DNA of 64,000 nt, taken from [Phialemoniopsis] sp. UDSM-2020. Its lineage: Eukaryota; Ascomycota; Sordariomycetes; Thyridiales; Thyridiaceae. The notes beneath the pieces are model-generated. The model searched no databases. It was not told the DNA's origin and was given only the letters and a program-made list of their open reading frames with translations. This document shows positions 56,350-64,000 of this stretch, piece after piece; position 1 is the first letter of the stretch, and the number at the start of each line of letters is the position of its first letter. Both the position numbers and the translations under genes were made by a program. Location of the stretch: NCBI GenBank assembly GCA_018873225.1, contig JAEILZ010000010.1, forward strand, positions 372,001 through 436,000. Direction: 5' to 3'.

Positions 56350-59300
56350 TCACTGTGACTCTTCATCGGATCTCTTCTTAGCCTTCTTGGCGCGTCTTTT
56401 GAGCCAGTGGCTGGCCTGTAACAGTGGTGATTCTTTTCTTTCACGGCCACCACCCTCGTTGGGTTCTTCCTGCTTCTCAACCTGTCTCGTCCGTCTTCTT
56501 TCCTTCTTGTGTTTATGAATATGTAGCAAGACTCGATCTTTCATGCGACCCACGGACAGATACCCAAGACGAGAGTGCTCTCGGGCCGACACGGGGATGA
56601 TGTACGCCCGGAATGCTTTGGCCGGGATCTCCAGCGCGGCTCCCAACACGAGACGAATCCAGCGACTGAATGCCAACGAAATCGAGATGATGATCACCAA
56701 AGCTGATAGTCCAACTACGAATAAATGTCAACATAGAAACTTTCCTGCCTCTGACAAGCGACACTTACACATGTATCCAATCTGTTGCTTCAATGTCATC
56801 CACTTGTCTTCGGTAGAATCAAGATTGTTCATACCAAAGAAGCCGGCGAAGAAGCCGAGAGGTAGCTGAGCAGCGGTTAGTTGTTAAGTCACGAGCACAA
56901 GTGTGTGATATCCATACGAAGAAGATGGTGACAACTGTCAAAGCCATGATAGCTTGTCCCTGGCGAACACTTTCATCAGCACGTAATAATGCCGCCTTTG
57001 CTTGCACAATGCTAGCTTGTTGTTGTTTAAGGCTCAACAACTCCTGGAGCTGCAACCTTAATTATCATAGCGCATGGTCGAAAGCAATCGATAGGGTCCC
57101 TTGCCTGGGTTATCGTCCGACTCCCTGCCATCTCGAGCTCCTTGATCTCAGCGATGCGGTTTTCGATCTGCTGCACGACATCCTTTGCTTGTTGAACGTC
57201 AAGTTTGACTCGCCTCCTTACATCCTTGGCCTTCCGTAATCTTCTCTTTCGCCCGTTTTCGTCATTTGATCGCAAACAGGCAATTTCGTTGATGTGGTCT
57301 GCAGTATATCTTTCGAGATCTTGTACCACCTTCAGTTGTTGATTGAAAACACCGGCCACTTCACCACAAGTCAGCGATGCATTGGATACGGACCATATGC
57401 CCTAGGTGGAATCATGCAGATGGTTGCGGGGCATGCTCATCATAGGCAGTCAGTGTAGAACATACTGATACGGAGCTCCTCCACAATATCCTGAGCCTCC
57501 CGCAGTAGGGTCCCGTCAGGATTGATACTGAAGAGATACTTCTGCCGAGTGCCGTCGTGTTCCGTGTCATCATGTTGGGTACGCCGTTTGACATGCTCCC
57601 AGAAATTCTCAAAAGCGAATGTAGTCTCATCGGTCTATTGAAGTTAGACACTTTTCAGAACGCGGATTGACCAGAGTACATAGCACGTACGACATTACCT
57701 ATTGCCTCGGAAAAGAGATCCATTACTTCGGGTCGAAGATCAATGGGCAGTGTCCGGTCAAAAAATACCTTTGAGCATTGATCGATGATAAGAAGTGCTT
57801 TGGACGATTAATGCCATGCTTCTCTGTCACCGCAGTAGTAAACTTACCAAGATGATGTACAGACCGGATCTTTTTGTTCTTCAATGTTTCTCGAAGACTC
57901 TTGTGTATTCCAGAAGAGTCAGGCTTGTTCTGTCCCCACCGTCGAGGAAAGGCAGTAACGATAGTCACTACGTTCAGTCAGTGTGCGCACATCATAGATG
58001 TTAAGGCGCCTTACTCTCATCAAGTATCCACATCCACAATTGATCAACCATGACCACACGAGTGACTCCCATGAGTCGAGATTTGGGTGGTTGTTGTACA
58101 TTCGTGCCGTTGGCACGCCTGTCTTGAAAGCTGTGGTTGCCTGGTCCCGCATCAATACCATTGCGATTGTCTATGGCCATCGGCGTCCGGTTTCGCTCAT
58201 CTCTCAGCTCCTGCCATTCCTTCTGTACATCTTTTGGAACGGGTTCTTCTCCCATCCGTGTCTGTCGGTACACAACCTGGTCCTTATCTCTGTGCGTCGT
58301 GTCTTCCATGGTCAAGAAGTATGACTGATCTAAAGTGCGACGAATGTGCAACATAGGATGTTTCCGCGAACGTTCATGGGTGTCAGCAAGCCAACTTTTC
58401 CCCCATAAACTTTTCCGAACAAGGCTCTCGTCTGCCTCGCAGTCTATGGCATCCCATAGCTGCGCTGCATCATAGAGGTATCGTCCGAGGTTCGTCGGTA
58501 TCCTGGACCGAGCAAACTTGTGAGCTGGGCCCCGCCCTTGGACTTCTCTGACCACACTGACAAACCGAGCACCCTTCAAGGTGCTCTTCCTCTGAAGAAG
58601 ACGCATTTTGAAGTTAGGGTCGTCGTCCTTGTCAATTGTTTCAAGCACTGCATGGGCCATCCTTTCCCGCCTACGATTTGTCTCCCAATGCAAGTAGGGC
58701 AACTAGAGGTAGATCGATTAGAACACATTACGGCATGCAAGGTACGTAAAACCTACGAATACTGCGAGCTTGGTGGTGTTCCAGATTGCCTGTCGATTCA
58801 AAAGTTGTCGATTGGATTCATGAATGTTGTTGTTGTCGGTGATCGACTGTGTGGAAAGGTTGCTAGCCTCGTTTTCGGACACCTTTGATGTGAACATACC
58901 AGACTCTGGAAGACACGAACTTGTCAATCAGAGCTCGGGAATATCAAAGCGACAAATATGATGACAAACCTGCTGTGATATGGGAACAACGCGAACGCAT
59001 ATGTCTCGCATGAACTAGTGTCGTGCCTGAACCACTCCCATGGAGCTGTCCTCGCCAGTGTTCTCTTGATAGAAGCTGTCTTGTCCTCTCCCTGTCAACC
59101 TCTTTGAGATTAACATCATCTTCATTGTAATACCTGGCTATTATTCTCTTTACGGGCTGTCAGGTCACTGTCTTTGCGTATTTCAGGGTTTTAGGACAAC
59201 TTACCTCAACCCAGCCCATATGATTAGCTGGAATGTGGATGTACTTGAGGCTGTGTAGGTGGCAGGCCAAAGGATTTTGCTCCTTATGGTATAGGAGATC

Positions 59301-59966
59301 CCTCATTGTAATCTTTTGATTCGGAAACTTCCCGGTATAGACATTGTCGTTACTGGTATAGTTACTGCCTTCCCAGGACTGGTCGTCACTACTTTTGGCA
59401 AAGAGCATCAACCCGGCCTTGTACTCGTCAATCGGTTCCTCATCTTCAATATCATTGTCGTCAATTCGAACTTCTGCCTTCCCTTCCTTGACCAGACTAG
59501 ATTGAATCATGTCCAGGGAGACATCCAATTGCTTTAGCTTTTCCTTGAGCTTTTGTATAAGTCCATGTCTCATTCCCTCACTTCTATTGCCGGATGTTTG
59601 TTGGATTAGATCATCGTCGACTTCCTGAAACTGTTCTCTGATGTACTTCTTGATCTCCTTTCGGGATGGCAGATCCTCATGTTTGCACGATTGCACCTCT
59701 GTGTGCCAAACTAGACGAGATACTTGGATATTCTCAAGCAGCTGCCTCTTTTCGTTCTTGCTGAACCTTCTGCGAATTTTGTAAAAGTTGTAAAGCCCGC
59801 TATCAGCCAGGTCGATGGTATTTCCGTTGCCAACACTCGTATGGGTGGCATGGTTGGGGAGATCCCCATTCGAAATGGTTTCCGCCATGGTTAAGACCGC
59901 CATGAAGGACAGGAAAGAATGGTTGTGCAGCGTGAGCCGCCTCGATTCGTGGGGGTAAAGGGCCAT
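56350..59966 (-). CDS. CorA-like Mg2+ transporter domain protein, fungal long type
   Basis: Eleven exons: 59966..59205, 59156..58970, 58905..58757, 58702..58015, 57967..57848, 57797..57691, 57634..57466, 57358..57105, 57049..56918, 56865..56769 and 56702..56350, giving 1005 aa. The N-terminal half is soluble. Family motifs include FLPYLHWETNRR, RRTLDQSYFLTMEDTTHRDK, MVDQLWMWILDE and LRPEVMDLFSEAIGN. A coiled coil precedes two TM helices; the first (MALTVVTIFFLPLGFFAGFF) ends in GMNN, the CorA-type GMN signature. The tail is basic. One intron (57104..57050) uses a GC donor. Ion transport is inferred from the GMN motif. Such proteins are abundant in accessory fungal regions. The start codon is uncertain; Met residues near 22 and 27 are alternatives. 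Confidence 0.88.
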
Positions 59967-60704
59967 TTTGTACCCCTGCCTTTCTGTCTTATCTAAGGTA
60001 CGTCAATGACCAGGGCTGCTGTTACCGTGTACGGTTGTGCAAATATTGCATGCAGCCAAAATGCAGTGCAACCAGTTCGTGGCAAGAAAGTGGTAGCTTA
60101 TTGTTGCCCCGTACGCATACCATTGGTCACCGCTGATCTTGCAAGCGATTTTCGTATCAGGAATGACCAGGCTGAGATTAAACCATGATCATTGGCTACA
60201 CTGCTGAACAGACCGAGCGCGAGTGGAAATTGGGGGCCGTATCTCGTGCCCACACGCCATGCGACCCAGCCCACCATCTCCATGTTGCCTGCCTCGGGAT
60301 CCCCGGCCCCCACCCCTCCAGATATGAGATTGTTTCGGAAAGATCTATTCAGCTCTGCCTCTCTGTCTTGTGGCTTTGGCCTTTGCCGGCCCGTTCCCCG
60401 CTGCTATGGGCTTCATCAAAAATCTTCCAAGTCCTTTGAGGCATACGCTGTCCTTCCATCGGTTTGGCACACAGGATCGCTCCACAAGAAAAGGCTATCT
60501 TGGAAGTTACTGGTTACTGAAAGGTGAAGTTCAAAATAGACTGAAGAGTCATCTGGAGTACAAAGTTCGCCTTATCTAATGCGGGATGTATGATCTTTAC
60601 AGCCTAACGCACGCATGCCCTTCGATCAGATCTCCGGGCACATATCTCTCAACATGTATATCTACGGAGAAGAACTAAATCTATGCAGAAGTAGTCCGCG
60701 GTAT
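59967..60704. other. Intergenic region
   Basis: 738 bp between two minus-strand genes. Plus-strand frames of 60-110 codons overlap in different phases and show no domain. It holds the promoter of the CorA-like gene and the 3' UTR of the MFS gene. Confidence 0.5.
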
Positions 60705-62445
60705 CTACACTTCTGTCTTCTCCACCTCATCAACATTCATATCGCCCTTCCCCTCGGTGAAAGTCGCAGCCGCGTGTTGGTGTGTCTGGTAGTGCTTGGT
60801 CGCTTGCCACGCCAGCACGGGGACATCAGAGCCGAACAGCAGATCCATATCCTCGAGCTGCACACCCTTAGTCTCGGGCACAAAGAAGAATGCGAAGAGG
60901 ATGGCTAGCACAGTGCAAGCCCCAAAGAAGAGAAAAGTTCCGTAGGTGATGCTGATGACCATGTGCGGCAGGCTGTAGACGACCACGAACTGGGTCAACC
61001 ACTGGATACAGATGCAGAAGGCCATGCCTGCTGTACGGACGCGAGTAGGGAGAATCTCAGCCGTGAAAAGCCATGGAATCCCGTTCCAGCTGCAACCATA
61101 AAAGAGAGCATAAATGTAGACCATGGCCACGGCAGCGTTTGCGCCGGCGTCACGCGGCGGCGTGCGAACAAACGAGCCCGAGATCTGGGAGTAGCCAGCC
61201 AGGTAGAACATGGCAATACCAGCCCCAATGCCTCCAATGAGAAGTAGTGGCCGGCGGCCAAACCTGTCTACAAGGAGACCGGCATATAGAATGGTGCCGA
61301 CCATCTTGATGATACCAAAGATGCCCGTGGCCAGAAGGCCGGTGGACGTGCCTGTGAAGCCGATCGAGTTGAAGATGGTCGGCGAATAGTAATTGATAGC
61401 GTTGATACTGCAAAGGGATGTACACGTCAGCCGACAAATCACGAGCATGTCTGCTTATTGCATCATGAAAGGTTGCATACCCGGTAAAGTTCTGAAAGAC
61501 CACGAGGCCACAGCCTATCATGACTCTGCCTCGAACACCCCTTTGCATGAGCTCCTTGGCAATCTGCTTCCAGTTGCGGCCCGAGCCAGTAGACTGAAGT
61601 TCGTGCTCGATGGAGTTCTCAATGATGGCAATCTCCTGATTCAAGTAAGGGTGGTCGACGGGGAGGTTCCTGACCCAAGCCAACGACTTACGTGCCGTGT
61701 CATTCCGACCCTTGGACGCCAGCCAACGCGGCGATTCGGGCATGGGTATCATGCTCAGGATCAGAAGGCCGGCCGGGACAAATTGAATGGCGACGGGGAT
61801 GTGCCACTGCTTGGAGTCCGCGCTGCTAATGTTCTGGTTGACACCATAGTTGACCCAGAAACCGAAAACGAGGGCCACCTGGAGCATGATCTCGAACACA
61901 CCAACGAGGCGTCCTCGAATGAGCGCAGGGGAACACTCAGACACGTAGATAGGGAGAATCATTGCGCTGGCGCCAACACCAAGACCGGTGAAGACTCGAC
62001 CAGCATACAACAGGTCCAGGCGGCCGATCATCTGTAGAATAGCGCCAATCATGAAGACCACCGCGGACGACATCAGCAGGGGCTTACGCCCGAAACGCTC
62101 GGCAAGGATAAACCCCAGTGCGCAGCCGAAGAAGGCGCCGCCCTGAAAGGTCGACACGATGTTGGAGGACAGATCAGCCTTGGCAGCCTTGGACGCGGAG
62201 GCGAGGCCAAAGGTTCGCTGAAAGGACGGCAGGTTCAAGGTACCTCCAATGAATGCCGAGTCGTAGCCGTACATAGCAGATGCCTAGAGAGATTACAGTC
62301 AGCGCTTCTTGTAGCACACGCAAGGAGATGGTACTGAAATTCTTACCCATGATGCTGAGAAGGCAAGAAGGTATGGCCGATAGCCGTACACTTCCTTAGG
62401 GGCCTCCTCGCCGGGTCTCTCTTTCAGTTGGAAAGGGTTCCTCAT
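60705..62445 (-). CDS. MFS transporter, quinate/sugar porter type
   Basis: Twelve-TM proton symporter of the sugar-porter family. Exon 1 is 62445..62347 (33 codons), exon 2 62283..61481 and exon 3 61407..60705, giving 534 aa. MYGYDSAFIGGTLNLPSFQ is typical of quinate permease (qa-y/qutD) relatives. AERFGRKPLL, MPESPRWLASKG, VFQNFTGINAINYYSPTIF, DRFGRRPLL and FVPETKGVQLEDMD are sugar-porter signatures. The second splice restores FTGINAINYY exactly. It is divergent from the cyclase gene. Quinate is one candidate substrate; other polyols, acids or sugars are possible. Confidence 0.94.
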
Positions 62446-63225
62446 CTTCACAGGAGAAAAGAATACGTGCGTTCCTCGAAGAAGATTCGACAGGGCTGTG
62501 CGATACGGCGGTTGGTTGTAAAGGTAAGGTGACAAGAGACGACCCAGGGAATCGGATCAGGGACTTTCCCACGATTTATGCAATGCAACGGCCCGCGGCA
62601 AGGAAGAGTCTGCAGCGCAAATCCGGGCTGAAGAAGAATGCGACCCCTGGCTTGGTCTGGGGCAATCCTGGGGTCGGAAGCAGATTGCGAGTCAGAATTA
62701 TCACCTTGAGTGGAGGCTTGGTAGTGGTACCGTGAAAGTGTTTATCCGGGGCGTGGAGTAAGAGTGGCTTCAAACAAAGCCCAAAGAACGACTCAAGTAC
62801 TAATGGAACGACGGACTAATCGGCAATCAAATATTGCACAGACTGGACTCCAGGTCTTTCCTTTCGATGAGTAACATGTGGAGAACCTAAGCAGTCCGGC
62901 GAAGCTGGGGTGAGGGTTTTTCTCTCTTTCTTCCGCTTTTGCTGATGCCTCGCGACAACCCTTGCCATGTGGGTGTTGGATGAAAGCTCATCCCTCGTAC
63001 CTGAAGTCCGGCGCTAAAACAATGGTTTCCCCAGACTAAAACAAATTTGACACCTCCGCACATCGGATCACTCAATATCCTTACTTCTGAAGGCTACGAG
63101 ATTCTATCCCCGTTAAAGTATTGACGCGGTGCAAGTTACTGGTCCTTATGTAATTGTGTGTGTGGCTTGCAACATCTGGCATCATCTGGTTCATTCACGT
63201 CTTTCGCGCAAACTCGAAGTCCAAC
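62446..63225. promoter_or_regulatory. Divergent promoter between MFS transporter and cyclase genes
   Basis: 780 bp between two divergent starts. AGTCCGGCG occurs twice (62893-62901 and 63005-63013), which could be half-sites for a Zn2Cys6 regulator. Shared control of transporter and enzyme is inference. Confidence 0.5.
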
Positions 63226-64000
63226 ATGCCTGTGCCCGAGTTCCCGTCCTTCGACTCACTGCCCCTAGACAAGGCCGGCCCTCCAGGCAATGCCTGGGGT
63301 CTTTGGGGCGACGGTGATGAGCTTGGCATGCTCAATCTCCTCACCCCGGACACAGTTGCCGCTGCTTCAAGCGAGATTCGCGAAGGCCTGCGGATATCTC
63401 TAGACTTGCCTTTAAACCAGCCATCTCATCCTGCCTTTGACAGGAGCACATTCCAGCACAAGATACTCAACAAGTCCCCCATGACTATGAACGATGACAC
63501 CATCTCAATAAATACACAGAGCAGTACCCAATGGGATGGATTTAGACATTATGGTGCAGTTCTACCTCCTCTAGACCAGTGAGCCTCGACGCTAATAGGC
63601 GAGTTGTGCAGGCTATCAGAGAACAAAGCAATTCTATCGAGGCCATGTACAAGAAGACTTTCATGATGGTGGAGGAAAACTTGGGATAGACAGTACGATC
63701 AACATCATCTCGAACAAGCTCATCACTCATTAACAGCACATCTTAGTTTTCTCCCAGAAAGGTGGAATAATTGGCCGAGGCATTCTACTCGACTGGTACT
63801 CCTGGGCTCAACGCAACGGCATCCACCGCTCCCCCTTTCAAACCAATGCTATTGAGGTGTCCCATCTACGGGCTATAGTCGATGAGACAGGCGTGACCAT
63901 ACGACCGGGAGATATTTTGTTCATCCGCAGTGGGTTCGTCGCCGAGTACCGCAAGCTATCATCCGCCGAGCAAGAGGGGTTCCCAACTCGGCAACCTGGA
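63226..64000 (+). CDS. Cyclase-family metal hydrolase (kynurenine formamidase-like fold), 3' end missing
   Basis: Exon 1 is 63226..63553, exon 2 63612..63692 and exon 3 from 63747, running off the window. The visible product is about 221 aa. It starts MPVPEFPSFDSLPLDKAG. WGLWGDGDELGMLNLLTPDT and STQWDGFRHYGYQ fit the fungal branch of the cyclase family (PF04199), metal-dependent hydrolases related to kynurenine formamidase. GGIIGRGILLDW and RPGDILFIRSGF are the following conserved blocks. The usual HxGTHxD metal motif is replaced by QSSTQWDG, as is common in the fungal branch. Substrate unknown. It pairs divergently with the MFS gene. Confidence 0.88.

Noticed and set aside
56064..56480. N-terminal extension of the Gfo/Idh/MocA protein
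   Set aside because: The frame is open, but the added residues are low-complexity and not seen in the family; the ATG at 56063 directly precedes the Rossmann fold.
57360..57425. Alternative acceptor CACCTAG for CorA exon 8
   Set aside because: Joining there runs into a stop within 20 codons; the acceptor at GTGAAG (57359) keeps the frame into the coiled coil.
1..64000. tRNA, rRNA, CRISPR, transposase or terminal inverted repeats
   Set aside because: By-eye scan for T-arm consensus (GGTTCRA..CC), transposase or reverse-transcriptase motifs and long repeats found none. A tRNAscan and repeat search would settle this.

Overview
The window is nuclear DNA of a filamentous ascomycete (Pezizomycotina), most likely a Sordariomycete. 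The genes are interrupted by many short introns (about 52-107 bp, one of 178 bp) with GT...GCTAAC or GCTGAC...AG signals. Coding exons are GC-rich. The gene content is typically fungal: LCL2, Ato/GPR1-FUN34, UVDE, a fungal-type bL27m and ankyrin/CorA-type proteins. I joined exons by hand from splice signals, reading frame and family similarity. In every complete spliced gene the exon lengths sum to a multiple of three.

Layout. 0-14 kb is a housekeeping block: thymidylate kinase (cut by the left edge), divergent from the Fe-S scaffold CFD1; S-adenosylmethionine decarboxylase with a candidate spliced upstream ORF; a four-TM membrane protein; an F-box protein; and a poly(ADP-ribose) polymerase. 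15-24 kb holds surface, secreted and metabolic genes: a small secreted protein, a single-pass Cys-rich receptor-like protein, a 2-hydroxyacid dehydrogenase and a secreted GH43 enzyme. 24-29.4 kb holds TAF11, divergent from GTP cyclohydrolase I, and a Glu-rich protein with a KEN box. 29.4-34 kb has no gene I can support. 34-51 kb holds an Ato-type acetate/ammonium transporter, the UV-damage endonuclease UVDE, a 14-exon alpha-glucoside-type MFS transporter, protein phosphatase inhibitor 2, LCL2 divergent from mitochondrial bL27m, and an unusual Cys-rich plus CENP-C-cupin-like protein.

52-64 kb looks accessory: an intronless glutaminase-STAS protein, an alpha/beta hydrolase convergent with a Gfo/Idh/MocA oxidoreductase, a long CorA-like membrane protein, and a quinate/sugar-type MFS transporter divergent from a cyclase-family hydrolase that runs off the right edge.

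The most interesting items are the candidate uORF of the AdoMetDC gene, the CENP-C-like cupin protein, the bacterial-looking glutaminase-STAS fusion, the KEN-box protein and the accessory block at the right end. I saw no transposon, CRISPR array, rRNA or tRNA gene by eye.
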